Below, in pieces: positions 27,870-36,334 of a DNA stretch of 64,000 nt. The translations under genes were made by a program, and so were the position numbers. This DNA comes from Pseudomonas sp. NFIX28 (GTDB lineage: Bacteria; Pseudomonadota; Gammaproteobacteria; Pseudomonadales; Pseudomonadaceae). The stretch is from the NCBI RefSeq assembly GCF_900107395.1, contig NZ_FNPW01000002.1, forward strand, positions 439,826-503,825, in the 5' to 3' direction. The notes under the pieces were generated by a model. That model worked only from the letters and a program-made list of their open reading frames with translations. It did no database searches and was not told where the DNA came from. How positions within the stretch are numbered: position 1 is the stretch's first letter; every line of letters starts with the position of its first letter.

Positions 27870-29053
27870 ACCGGGTCAATCTGGCGATCATCGGCGGTGG
27901 CCTGGTCGGTGCCAGCCTGGCCCTGGCCTTGCAGGCCGGCGCCAAGGAGCGTGGCTGGAAGATCGTGCTGATCGAGCCGTTCGCTCCAGGCAATAGCTAT
28001 CAGCCCAGCTACGATGCGCGTTCTTCGGCGCTATCGTTCGGCGCGCGGCAGATCTATCAGCGGTTGGGCGTGTGGCAGGAAATCTCCCGCCGCGCCGAGC
28101 CGATCAAGCAGATCCATGTCTCCGACCGCGGGCGGTTTTCCACCGCGCGGCTGTCGGCCATGGAGGAGGGCGTTCCCGCCCTGGGTTACGTGGTGGAAAA
28201 CGCCTGGCTCGGCCAATGCCTCTGGCAGGGGCTGGACAAGGACGTGGTCAGCTGGCGCTGCCCCGCCGAAGTCACGCGCATGGAGCCGCTGGAAGACGGC
28301 TACCGCCTGACCCTCAACGACGAAACCACCCTGGACTGCGAGCTGGCGGTACTGGCCGACGGTGGCCGTTCCGGGCTGCGCGAGCAGCTGGGGATCGGGG
28401 TGAAGAAGCGCCCTTACAACCAGAGCGCGCTGATTGCCAACATTACCCCGAGCGAAGCCCATGGCGGCATGGCCTTCGAGCGCTTTACCGACGACGGGCC
28501 GATGGCCCTGCTGCCGCTGCCGGAGAACCGTTGCGCGCTGGTCTGGACCCGCCAGGGCATGGACGCGCAGCGCCTGGCCGCGCTGGACGAACGCAGCTTC
28601 CTCAGCGAATTGCAGGGGGTATTCGGTTATCGCCTGGGCACCCTGAAGCAGGTCGGCGCGCGGCATCTTTACCCGCTGGCGCTGGTGGAGGCCGAGGAGC
28701 AGGTGCGTCCTCACCTGGTGGTGCTGGGCAACGCGGCCCATAGCCTGCATCCGATTGCCGGGCAGGGTTTCAACCTGTCGTTGCGCGACGCCCAGGCGCT
28801 GGCCGATGCCTTGCTGGTCAGCCCGACGCCGCCAGGTGATTTCAGTATTTTGCAGGCCTACCGCGAGCGACAGCGCCTGGACCAGGACCTGACCGTGGGC
28901 TTCTCCGACCAGGTCACCCGGTTGTTCGGCAGCAAGCTGCCGCTGGTGTCCCTGGGGCGCAATATCGGGCTGCTGGGCCTGGACCTGCTGCCGCCGGCCA
29001 AGCGCTGGTTCGCCCGCCAGGCCATGGGCCTGGGCACCCGTCCCGATGCGTGA
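27866..29053 (+). CDS. ubiH: 2-octaprenyl-6-methoxyphenol hydroxylase
   Basis: FAD-dependent monooxygenase of aerobic ubiquinone synthesis. 395 residues: dinucleotide fold LAIIGGGLVGASLALAL (residues 6-22), the DG motif in LAVLADGGRSGLREQLG, and the GD-like motif GNAAHSLHPIAGQGFNLSLRDAQ (Asn for Asp in the first position, as in many UbiH). Coupled to pepP through a 4-bp overlap. The next gene is a paralogous hydroxylase. Confidence 0.93.
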   Translation: MNRVNLAIIGGGLVGASLALALQAGAKERGWKIVLIEPFAPGNSYQPSYDARSSALSFGARQIYQRLGVWQEISRRAEPIKQIHVSDRGRFSTARLSAMEEGVPALGYVVENAWLGQCLWQGLDKDVVSWRCPAEVTRMEPLEDGYRLTLNDETTLDCELAVLADGGRSGLREQLGIGVKKRPYNQSALIANITPSEAHGGMAFERFTDDGPMALLPLPENRCALVWTRQGMDAQRLAALDERSFLSELQGVFGYRLGTLKQVGARHLYPLALVEAEEQVRPHLVVLGNAAHSLHPIAGQGFNLSLRDAQALADALLVSPTPPGDFSILQAYRERQRLDQDLTVGFSDQVTRLFGSKLPLVSLGRNIGLLGLDLLPPAKRWFARQAMGLGTRPDA

Positions 29054-29168
29054 GCGACTGAGCCCGCGTCCGGGCATGGAAATCCTGCACAGAGTCGGCA
29101 GCCACGCAGCGCGGTTCGACAAAACCCTTTACCTGCGGTGCAAGCCGCTAGCGAGACAGGCTTAAAGC

Positions 29169-30392
29169 ATGGAAATGCGTGCAGATCTGCTGATTGTCGG
29201 GGCCGGAATGGTCGGGAGCGCCCTGGCGCTGGCGTTGCAGGACAGCGGCCTGGAAGTGCTGCTGCTCGATGGCAGCCCCTTGAAAGTCAAACCCTTCGAC
29301 ACCGAGGCCCCGTTCGAGCCACGAGTGAGCGCCTTGTCGGTGGCCAGCCAGCGGATTCTCGAGCGCCTGGGGGTATGGGAAGGAGTGACCCGCCGGCGCA
29401 GCAGCCCCTATGCCGAGATGCATGTCTGGGATGGCAGCGGCACCGGGCAGATTCACTTTTCGGCCGCCAGCGTGCACGCCGAGGCGCTGGGCCACATCGT
29501 GGAAAACCGCGTGGTCCAGGACGCCCTGCTGGAGCGCCTGCACAACTGCGACATCGGCCTTTTGGCCAATGCGCGCCTGGAGCAGATGCGCCGCTCCGGC
29601 GACGACTGGCTGCTGACGTTGGCCGATGGCCGTAGCCTGCGCGCACCGCTGGTGATCGCCGCCGATGGCGCCAATTCGGCGGTCCGGCGCCTGACCGGCT
29701 GCGCCACCCGCGAATGGGATTACCTGCACCACGCCATCGTCACCAGCGTGTGCTGCACCGAGCCGCACCAGATGACCGCCTGGCAGCGTTTCACCGACAA
29801 CGGCCCGCTGGCGTTCCTGCCGCTGGAGCGCGACGGCCAGCACGACTGGTGTTCGATCGTCTGGTCGACCACGCCCAGCGAGGCCGAACGCCTGATGGCC
29901 CTGGACGACAGCAGCTTTTGCCAGGAGCTGGAGCGCGCTTTCGAGGGACGCCTGGGCGCGGTGTTGAGCGCCGATCCACGGCTTTGCGTGCCGTTGCGCC
30001 AGCGTCATGCCAAGCGTTACGTGGCCGAAGGCCTGGCCCTGATCGGCGACGCGGCCCACACCATTCATCCGCTGGCCGGGCAGGGAGTGAACCTGGGCTT
30101 CCTCGATGCCGCGGTGCTGGCCGAAGTGCTGCTGCAGGCGGCCAGTCGCGGCGAGCGCCTGGCCGACACCAAGGTCCTCAGCCGTTACGAGCGCCGGCGC
30201 ATGCCGCACAACCTGGCATTGATGGCGGCGATGGAAGGCTTCGAGCGGCTGTTCCAGGCTGATCCGCTACCGCTGCGCTGGTTGCGTAACACCGGGCTGA
30301 AAATGGTCGACCAGATACCCGAGGCCAAGGCGCTGTTCGTGCGCCAGGCGTTGGGCCTCACCGGGGACCTGCCGGAACTGGCCAGGGCCTGA
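29169..30392 (+). CDS. ubiI: Ubiquinone-pathway FAD hydroxylase (UbiI/VisC-like)
   Basis: 407 residues, paralogue of UbiH. FAD motifs: LLIVGAGMVGSALALAL (about 6-22), VIAADGANSAVR, and GDAAHTIHPLAGQGVNLGFLDA near residue 293. E. coli UbiI performs C5 hydroxylation of the ring; annotations also use the name 2-octaprenyl-3-methyl-6-methoxy-1,4-benzoquinol hydroxylase (UbiF). The position right after ubiH, as for visC, favours UbiI. It starts 115 bp after ubiH with only a weak ribosome site. Confidence 0.88.
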   Translation: MEMRADLLIVGAGMVGSALALALQDSGLEVLLLDGSPLKVKPFDTEAPFEPRVSALSVASQRILERLGVWEGVTRRRSSPYAEMHVWDGSGTGQIHFSAASVHAEALGHIVENRVVQDALLERLHNCDIGLLANARLEQMRRSGDDWLLTLADGRSLRAPLVIAADGANSAVRRLTGCATREWDYLHHAIVTSVCCTEPHQMTAWQRFTDNGPLAFLPLERDGQHDWCSIVWSTTPSEAERLMALDDSSFCQELERAFEGRLGAVLSADPRLCVPLRQRHAKRYVAEGLALIGDAAHTIHPLAGQGVNLGFLDAAVLAEVLLQAASRGERLADTKVLSRYERRRMPHNLALMAAMEGFERLFQADPLPLRWLRNTGLKMVDQIPEAKALFVRQALGLTGDLPELARA

Positions 30393-30528
30393 TGTAAGGA
30401 CCCCCGGCGCGAACAGGCCCGGCGCTTCATTGCAGGCGCGGCTTGCTCGCAATCGGGTGGCCCGGCCGCGGCTCGATGTTTATGCAACATCTCGTTACTC
30501 CTCCGCGGGCGGTACAGTTTGAGAAGCT

Positions 30529-30550
30529 AAATAGTAGTCCTTATCATTTA
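30529..30550. promoter_or_regulatory. Possible Fur box before the iron-binding-protein gene
   Basis: AT-rich AAATAGTAGTCCTTATCATT lies 30-50 bp before the start of the Fe3+-binding protein. It resembles the GATAATGATAATCATTATC Fur consensus only partly, with the TTATCATT half best conserved. Position and gene function support it. Confidence 0.4.
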
Positions 30551-30579
30551 CTTCCCTTTAATTTCGAGAGACCGCTCCC

Positions 30580-31581
30580 ATGTTGGCACCTAAGCGTCTA
30601 TTGACTGCCCTGGCCCTCACCCTCATTGACGGTACTGTTCAGGCAGCCGACGAAGTGGTGGTCTACTCCTCGCGCATCGACGAGCTGATCAAGCCGGTGT
30701 TCGATCTCTACACCCAGAAAACCGGGGTCCAGGTTAAATTCATCACCGACAAGGAAGCGCCGCTGATGCAGCGGATCAAGGCCGAGGGCGAGAACGCCAC
30801 CGCCGACCTGCTGCTCACCGTCGATGCCGGCAACCTGTGGCAAGCCGAGCAGATGGGCATCCTGCAGCCGTTCACCTCCAAGGTGATCGATGCCAACATT
30901 CCCCTGCAATACCGCGCCGCCTCGCACGCCTGGACCGGCCTGAGCCTGCGGGCGCGGACCATCGCCTATTCCACCGCGCGGGTAAAACCGTCCGAGTTGA
31001 GCACCTACGAAGCCCTGGCTGACAAGCAGTGGGAAGGCCGCCTGTGCCTGCGCACGGCGAAGAAGGTCTACAACCAGTCGCTGACCGCCACCCTGATCGA
31101 AACCCACGGCGCGGCGAAAACCGAAGAAATCGTCAAGGGCTGGGTCAACAACCTGTCCACCGACGTGTTCTCCGACGACGTCGCGGTGCTCGAGGCAATC
31201 AACGCCGGCCAGTGCGACGTGGGCATCGTCAACACTTACTACTACGGCCGCCTGCACAAGCAGAAGCCGGACCTGCCGGTCAAACTGTTCTGGCCGAACC
31301 AGGGCGACCGCGGCGTGCACGTCAACCTGTCGGGTATCGGCCTGACCAAGCATGCACCGCATCCGGAAGCCGCCAAGGCGCTGGTGGAGTGGATGACCAC
31401 TACAGAAGCGCAGAAAATCTTCGCCGACGTGAACCAGGAATTCCCGGCCAACCCAAGCGTGCCGCCGTCCGCCGAAGTAGCCGCCTGGGGCAAGTTCGTG
31501 GCCGACACCCTGCCGGTGGAAGTGGCCGGCAAGCGCCAGGCCGAGGCCATTCGCCTGATGGACCGTGCTGGCTGGAACTGA
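30580..31581 (+). CDS. Periplasmic Fe3+-binding protein of ABC transporter (FbpA/FutA type)
   Basis: 333 residues; signal peptide [22 protein letters not shown], cleaved before ADE. Mature domains match iron-binding SBP_bac_1/6 proteins: [38 protein letters not shown], and the twin-tyrosine metal site [12 protein letters not shown]. It captures ferric iron, likely as simple chelates. An intrinsic terminator separates it from the permease gene, as often seen where binding protein is made in excess. The ATPase is absent from the locus. Confidence 0.92.
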   Translation: MLAPKRLLTALALTLIDGTVQAADEVVVYSSRIDELIKPVFDLYTQKTGVQVKFITDKEAPLMQRIKAEGENATADLLLTVDAGNLWQAEQMGILQPFTSKVIDANIPLQYRAASHAWTGLSLRARTIAYSTARVKPSELSTYEALADKQWEGRLCLRTAKKVYNQSLTATLIETHGAAKTEEIVKGWVNNLSTDVFSDDVAVLEAINAGQCDVGIVNTYYYGRLHKQKPDLPVKLFWPNQGDRGVHVNLSGIGLTKHAPHPEAAKALVEWMTTTEAQKIFADVNQEFPANPSVPPSAEVAAWGKFVADTLPVEVAGKRQAEAIRLMDRAGWN

Positions 31582-31597
31582 TCCGCTGGTTATACTG

Positions 31598-31621
31598 CGC
31601 CCCGCCTTTGCGGGGCGTTTT
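31598..31621 (+). terminator. Attenuating terminator between binding protein and permease
   Basis: CGCCCCGC - CTTT - GCGGGGCG followed by TTTTG, 16 bp past the stop. Strong stem; partial read-through would give more binding protein than permease. Confidence 0.88.
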
Positions 31622-31670
31622 GTTTATCCGCTCCGCCATTTATTGATCCCACCTCGCTCGAGAGTCTTTC

Positions 31671-33287
31671 GTGGCCCATCCCGCCCAACGTCGTTGGTAC
31701 CCGCTGGTCTTTGCCGTCGCCGCCCTGGTGCTGCTGCCGCTGAGCGTGCTGCTGCTGTCGTGGCAGGTGGTCGACCAGCAGATCTGGTCGCACCTGTGGG
31801 ACACCCAGATGCCGCGCCTGCTGGGCAACACCCTGACCCTGGTGCTGGGCGTCGGCGTGGGCGTGACGCTGCTGGGCGTGAGCCTGGCCTGGCTGACCAG
31901 CCTCTGCGAGTTTCCCGGGCGCCGCTGGCTGGACTGGGCGCTGATGCTGCCCTTTGCGATTCCGGCCTATGTGCTGGCCTTTGTCTTTGTCGGCCTGCTG
32001 GATTTTTCCGGCCCGGTGCAGACCCTGCTGCGCGAATGGTTCGGCACTGGCCTGCGCCTGCCGCGGGTGCGTTCCACCGGCGGGGTGATCCTGGTTCTGG
32101 TGCTGGTGTTCTACCCCTATGTGTATCTGCTGGCGCGCACTGCCTTCCTGGCCCAGGGCAAAGGCCTGATGGAGGCCGCGCGGGTGCTTGGGCAGACGCC
32201 CTGGCAGGCGTTCTGGCGCGTGGCGCTGCCCATGGCGCGGCCGGCGATCGGCGCCGGTGTGGCCCTGGCGCTGATGGAAACCCTGGCGGACTTCGGTGCG
32301 GTGGCGGTGTTCAACTTCGATACCTTCACCACCGCCATCTACAAGACCTGGTATGGCTTCTTCAGCCTGTCCAGCGCCGCGCAGCTGGCCAGCCTATTGC
32401 TGCTGGCGGTGATGCTGGTGCTGTACGGCGAACGTCGCGCCCGTGGCGCCAGCCGCACTGGCAATGAGCGTCCGCGAGGCAAGGCGCTGTATCACCTGCG
32501 TGGGTTCAAGGCCCTGGCGGCCACCAGCTGGTGTGCGCTGGTGTTCGCCTGCGCCTTCGTCATTCCGCTGCTGCAACTGGTGGCGTGGTTCTGGCAGCGC
32601 GGCCGTTTCGACCTCGACGAGCGTTATGCCGGGCTGATCCTGCATACCCTGTACCTGGGCGCCATGGCGGCCCTGATCACGGTCAGCGTGGCCCTGCTGC
32701 TGGCGTTCGCCCGACGCCTGGCACCGACCCGGGCAATCCGCTCCGGCGTCAGCCTGGCCAACCTGGGTTACGCCTTGCCGGGCTCGGTGCTGGCTGTGTC
32801 GATCATGCTGGCCTTCAGTTATCTGGACCGCGAGCTGGTGATTCCGCTGTCGGGCTGGCTTGGCGGGGCGGGCAAGCCGCTGCTGCTGGGCAGCCTCGCG
32901 GCCTTGCTGCTGGCCTATCTGGTGCGGTTTATCGCGGTGGCCTACGGGCCGCTGGAAAGCAGCCTGGCGCGCATCCGCCCGTCGTTGCCGGAAGCGGCGC
33001 GCAGCCTGGGGGTCAGCGGGCCACGACTGTTTTTCAAAGTGTATCTGCCGCTTTTGCTGCCCGGCACCCTGAGCGCTGCGTTGCTGGTGTTCGTCGATGT
33101 GCTCAAGGAAATGCCCGCCACCTTGCTGATGCGCCCGTTCGGCTGGGACACGCTGGCGGTGCGGATCTTCGAGATGACCAGCGAGGGCGAGTGGTCGCGC
33201 GCCGCGTTGCCGGCCCTGACCCTGGTCCTGGTGGGACTGCTGCCGGTGATCGGCCTTATCCGGCGCTCCGCTCATCGAATCGGTTAG
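31671..33287 (+). CDS. Fe3+ ABC transporter permease (FbpB type, fused double permease)
   Basis: 538 residues, about 12 hydrophobic spans arranged as two BPD_transp_1 units, each with an EAA loop (EAARVLGQTPWQAFWRVALP about 165 and EAARSLGVSGPRLFFKVYLP about 440). GTG start at 31671 (V/MAHPAQRRWYPL), since no ATG fits closer. It would need an FbpC-type ATPase encoded elsewhere. This pair interrupts the ubiI-gcvT neighbourhood known from enterobacteria. Confidence 0.92.
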   Translation: MAHPAQRRWYPLVFAVAALVLLPLSVLLLSWQVVDQQIWSHLWDTQMPRLLGNTLTLVLGVGVGVTLLGVSLAWLTSLCEFPGRRWLDWALMLPFAIPAYVLAFVFVGLLDFSGPVQTLLREWFGTGLRLPRVRSTGGVILVLVLVFYPYVYLLARTAFLAQGKGLMEAARVLGQTPWQAFWRVALPMARPAIGAGVALALMETLADFGAVAVFNFDTFTTAIYKTWYGFFSLSSAAQLASLLLLAVMLVLYGERRARGASRTGNERPRGKALYHLRGFKALAATSWCALVFACAFVIPLLQLVAWFWQRGRFDLDERYAGLILHTLYLGAMAALITVSVALLLAFARRLAPTRAIRSGVSLANLGYALPGSVLAVSIMLAFSYLDRELVIPLSGWLGGAGKPLLLGSLAALLLAYLVRFIAVAYGPLESSLARIRPSLPEAARSLGVSGPRLFFKVYLPLLLPGTLSAALLVFVDVLKEMPATLLMRPFGWDTLAVRIFEMTSEGEWSRAALPALTLVLVGLLPVIGLIRRSAHRIG

Positions 33288-33443
33288 GTGCCAGTGCCAC
33301 ACCTTGCGGCTACAATGCGCGGCATTCGGTGCGGTAGATCTTTCTGATCGGGTCTTTTGAATTGTCTGATAGCCATGTATTTCAAGGCTTTCAGCTCATA
33401 CGGCGACCGTCCGCACCTTCGCCACGCCCGGAAGGAGAAACCC

Positions 33444-34526
33444 ATGGGACAGCGCACGCCTCTGTATGACCTTCATCTCGCCCTGGGCGCGAAGATGGTC
33501 GATTTTGGCGGTTGGGATATGCCTCTGCATTACGGCTCGCAAGTCGAGGAGCACCATCAGGTGCGACGCGATTGCGGGGTTTTCGATGTATCCCACATGA
33601 CCGTGATCGATGTCGACGGCCCCCAGGCCAAGGCCTGGCTCCAGCACCTGCTGGCCAACGACGTCGAACGCCTGCAAAGCCCCGGCCGGGCCTTGTACAG
33701 CGCCATGCTCAACGAGCACGGCGGTATCGTCGACGACATGATTGTCTACCGCACCGAAGCCGGTTATCGGCTGGTGTTCAACGCCGCCACCCGTGACCAG
33801 GACATCGCCTGGATGCAGGCGCAAGTAGGCGCTTTCCAGGTGCAACTGCATGAGCGCTCCGAGCTGGCGATGCTGGCGATCCAGGGGCCTCACGCGCGGC
33901 ACAAGATCGCCGAACTGGTGACCCAGTCGCGCGGCACGCTGATCCAGCAACTCAAGCCCTTCGAAGGCCAGGCCGACGGCGACTGGTTCATCGCGCGCAC
34001 CGGCTACACCGGTGAGGATGGCCTGGAAATCGTCTTGCCGGCCGAGCAGGCCCCGGCGTTCTTCAACGATCTGGTGGGCGCGGGTATCTCGCCGATCGGC
34101 CTCGGCGCCCGCGACACCCTGCGCCTGGAAGCCGGCATGAACCTGTACGGCCAGGACATTGACCAGGAGGTTTCACCGCTGGTGGCCAACATGGCCTGGA
34201 GCATCGCCTGGGAACCGGCGTCGCGCAGGTTCATCGGCCGCACCGCCCTGGAAGCCGAGCGCGCGGGCGGGGTGAAGCACAAACTGGTCGGCCTGGTGCT
34301 GGAAGAACGCGGCGTGTTGCGTGCCCATCAGGTAGTTCGCATCGCCGATGTTGGCGAAGGAGAGATCACCAGTGGTAGTTTCTCTCCTACGCTTAGCAAA
34401 TCGATCGCACTGGCGCGGGTGCCGATGGCGACCGCCGACCGTGCCGAAGTGGAAATCCGTGGCAAGTGGTACCCGGTCCGGGTGGTCAAACCGACCTTCG
34501 TGCGTCATGGCAAAACCTTGATCTAA
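33444..34526 (+). CDS. gcvT: Glycine cleavage system T protein (aminomethyltransferase)
   Basis: 360 residues. Transfers the methylene group from aminomethyl-lipoyl-H protein to THF, releasing ammonia. Seen: PLYDLHLALGAKMVDFGGWDMPLHYGS (folate-site start), VFDVSHM, the ARTGYTGEDGLEI loop, and GLGARDTLRLEAGMNLYGQD containing the catalytic-aspartate region. The start at 33444 follows AAGGAG; the in-frame ATG at 33357 is unsupported. No glycine riboswitch was recognised in the 156-bp leader. gcvH is 51 bp downstream. Confidence 0.95.
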   Translation: MGQRTPLYDLHLALGAKMVDFGGWDMPLHYGSQVEEHHQVRRDCGVFDVSHMTVIDVDGPQAKAWLQHLLANDVERLQSPGRALYSAMLNEHGGIVDDMIVYRTEAGYRLVFNAATRDQDIAWMQAQVGAFQVQLHERSELAMLAIQGPHARHKIAELVTQSRGTLIQQLKPFEGQADGDWFIARTGYTGEDGLEIVLPAEQAPAFFNDLVGAGISPIGLGARDTLRLEAGMNLYGQDIDQEVSPLVANMAWSIAWEPASRRFIGRTALEAERAGGVKHKLVGLVLEERGVLRAHQVVRIADVGEGEITSGSFSPTLSKSIALARVPMATADRAEVEIRGKWYPVRVVKPTFVRHGKTLI

Positions 34527-34577
34527 CTTATTTTCGGCGGGATCTGCCGCTGACATTTCTTCTTGAGGACACAGAAC

Positions 34578-34961
34578 ATGAGCGATATCCCTGCTGACCT
34601 GCGTTTTGCCGAAAGTCACGAGTGGGCCCGTCTGGAAGCCGATGGCACCGTGACCGTGGGCATCAGCGACCACGCTCAGGAAGCCCTGGGCGACGTGGTG
34701 TTCGTCGAGCTGACCGAAGTCGGCAATGTCTTCGGCGCTGGCGACCAGGCCGGTGTGGTGGAGTCGGTGAAGGCCGCTTCCGACATCTACGCGCCAGTGG
34801 CCGGCGAAGTGATCGCGGTCAACGAAGACCTGAGCGGCAGCCCGGAGCTGCTCAACAGCGACCCGTACGGCGCCTGGATCTTCAAGCTCAAGCCAAGCAA
34901 TGGCGCCGACCTGGACAAGCTGCTGGACGCTGCCGGGTACCAGGCTGCCATCGGCGAATAA
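34578..34961 (+). CDS. gcvH: Glycine cleavage system H protein
   Basis: 127 residues. Lipoyl carrier shuttling the methylamine group between P, T and L proteins. Lipoylation site is Lys65 in [11 protein letters not shown]. The N-terminus [14 protein letters not shown] and the C-terminal half [14 protein letters not shown] are typical. ATG at 34578 has GAGGA upstream. A palindrome follows, and the next gene is on the opposite strand, splitting gcvTH from gcvP. Confidence 0.96.
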   Translation: MSDIPADLRFAESHEWARLEADGTVTVGISDHAQEALGDVVFVELTEVGNVFGAGDQAGVVESVKAASDIYAPVAGEVIAVNEDLSGSPELLNSDPYGAWIFKLKPSNGADLDKLLDAAGYQAAIGE

Positions 34962-34973
34962 GCCTTGCATCGA

Positions 34974-35018
34974 TCGCCGGCCGGCCCGCTCCAGCAAGGG
35001 GAGCGGGCCGGCTGGCGA
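34974..35018. terminator. Palindrome between gcvH and the convergent aminotransferase gene
   Basis: Perfect 13-bp GC stem (34980-34992 with 35000-35012) extended by a 5-bp outer stem, 7-nt loop. There is no long T-run, but the location between convergent stops suggests a bidirectional terminator. Confidence 0.7.
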
Positions 35019-35024
35019 TTGCAT

Positions 35025-36164
35025 TTACCGCTGCAACACGTGTTTCACGCTCGCCACCGAACGCTCGACGTCGTCCTTGCTCATGGCCGTGAACATCGGC
35101 AACGAAACGATTAACCGTCCCACCCGTTCCGCCACCGGCAACATCCCCTCCTTGAAACCGCGTTCGCGGTACAGGCTCAGCAAATGAATCGGCGGGTAGT
35201 GATAGCCGATCCCGATTCCGCGTTCCTGCATCTGCTCCATGAAGGTCGCTCGCGCCGGCCGGCCGTCATGCCGTTCCGGCAAGACCAGCTGGAACAGATG
35301 CCAGTTGCTGTTGCTGAAGTCCGCCGGCGGCAGCTGGGCGCCGTAGCGGGTTTCGAAGTCGCTGCCCAGGCATGCGAAATAATGCCGGGCCAGCTCGCGG
35401 CGATGAGCGGTGAGGGTCTCGAGGTGGGCGAACTGGCCCAGGCCGATGGCGGCCGCAACGTCGGTCATGTTGAATTTGCCGCCCAGCACATCCACGTCCA
35501 GGCCGTCGAAGCCGTGGCGGGTCACGCCCTGCAGGCGGTATTTCTCCGCCAGCCGGGCCTCTTCGGCGGTGTTCAGCACCAAGGCGCCGCCTTCGCCGCA
35601 GGTGACGTTCTTGTTGGCCTGGAAGCTGAACGAGACCAGGTCGCCGCCGGCGCCGATGCGCTCGCCATTCCAGCTTGAGCCCAGCGCCTGGGCGGCATCT
35701 TCCACTACCCGCAGGCCGTGCTTGCGCGCCAGGGCGTAGAGGCGCGGCATGTCCAGCGGCAGGCCGGCGAGAAACACCGGAATGATGGCTTTGGTCCGTG
35801 GCGTGATGGCCGCTTCCACCTGGGCCAGGTCGATGTTGCGGGTAACCGGGTCGATGTCGGCGAATACCGGGGTGGCGCCGACTTCGAGAATCACGTTGGC
35901 CGTGGCCACCCACGAGATCGGCGTGGTGATGACTTCATCGCCCGGGCCGATGCCGGCGATTCGCAGGGCGATCTCCATGGTGCAGGTGCCGGAGTTGAAG
36001 GTGCGCACCGGGCGCCCGCCGCAATATTGCGAGAGTTGCGCCTCGAAGGCCTGGACCTTGGGCCCGCTGGTGATCCAGCCCGAACGCAGGACTTCGCCGA
36101 CGCTGGCGATGGTCGCTTCATCGATGGTGGGTTTGGAAAACGGCAGGAAAGGCAGCTGGCTCAT
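35025..36164 (-). CDS. DegT/DnrJ/EryC1/StrS (ArnB-like) PLP aminotransferase
   Basis: 379 residues. This family aminates nucleotide-linked 4-keto or 3-keto sugars, or aldehydes, with glutamate or glutamine. Seen: TFNSGTCTMEIALRIAGIG, GDEVITTPISWVATANVI, VVEDAAQALGS with the PLP-binding Asp-Ala pair, the internal aldimine Lys185 in SFSFQANKNVTCGEGG, and GGKFNMTDVAAAIGLGQF. No sugar-nucleotide genes are near. It is wedged between gcvH (convergent) and gcvP (divergent). It may have been inserted into an ancestral gcvTHP operon. Substrate unknown. Confidence 0.88.
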   Translation of the reverse strand: MSQLPFLPFSKPTIDEATIASVGEVLRSGWITSGPKVQAFEAQLSQYCGGRPVRTFNSGTCTMEIALRIAGIGPGDEVITTPISWVATANVILEVGATPVFADIDPVTRNIDLAQVEAAITPRTKAIIPVFLAGLPLDMPRLYALARKHGLRVVEDAAQALGSSWNGERIGAGGDLVSFSFQANKNVTCGEGGALVLNTAEEARLAEKYRLQGVTRHGFDGLDVDVLGGKFNMTDVAAAIGLGQFAHLETLTAHRRELARHYFACLGSDFETRYGAQLPPADFSNSNWHLFQLVLPERHDGRPARATFMEQMQERGIGIGYHYPPIHLLSLYRERGFKEGMLPVAERVGRLIVSLPMFTAMSKDDVERSVASVKHVLQR

Positions 36165-36334
36165 GACGATGGGATACCCGATAAGCGGAAGTCGAGGCCG
36201 GGCGGCGTGCCGCGCCGGAGTCGCATCATGCTACCGGTTCGCCCCGGGTGCCACCGTCGGCGTCCGGGATCGGCTGCTATGCTGCTTTGACCGTGTTCCA
36301 TCGACGCCGAGCGCCGCCTGAGAGAGAGCCCGTC

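Noticed and set aside
33288..33443. Possible glycine riboswitch before gcvT
   Set aside because: No recognisable conserved core or tandem aptamer found in the leader by eye.
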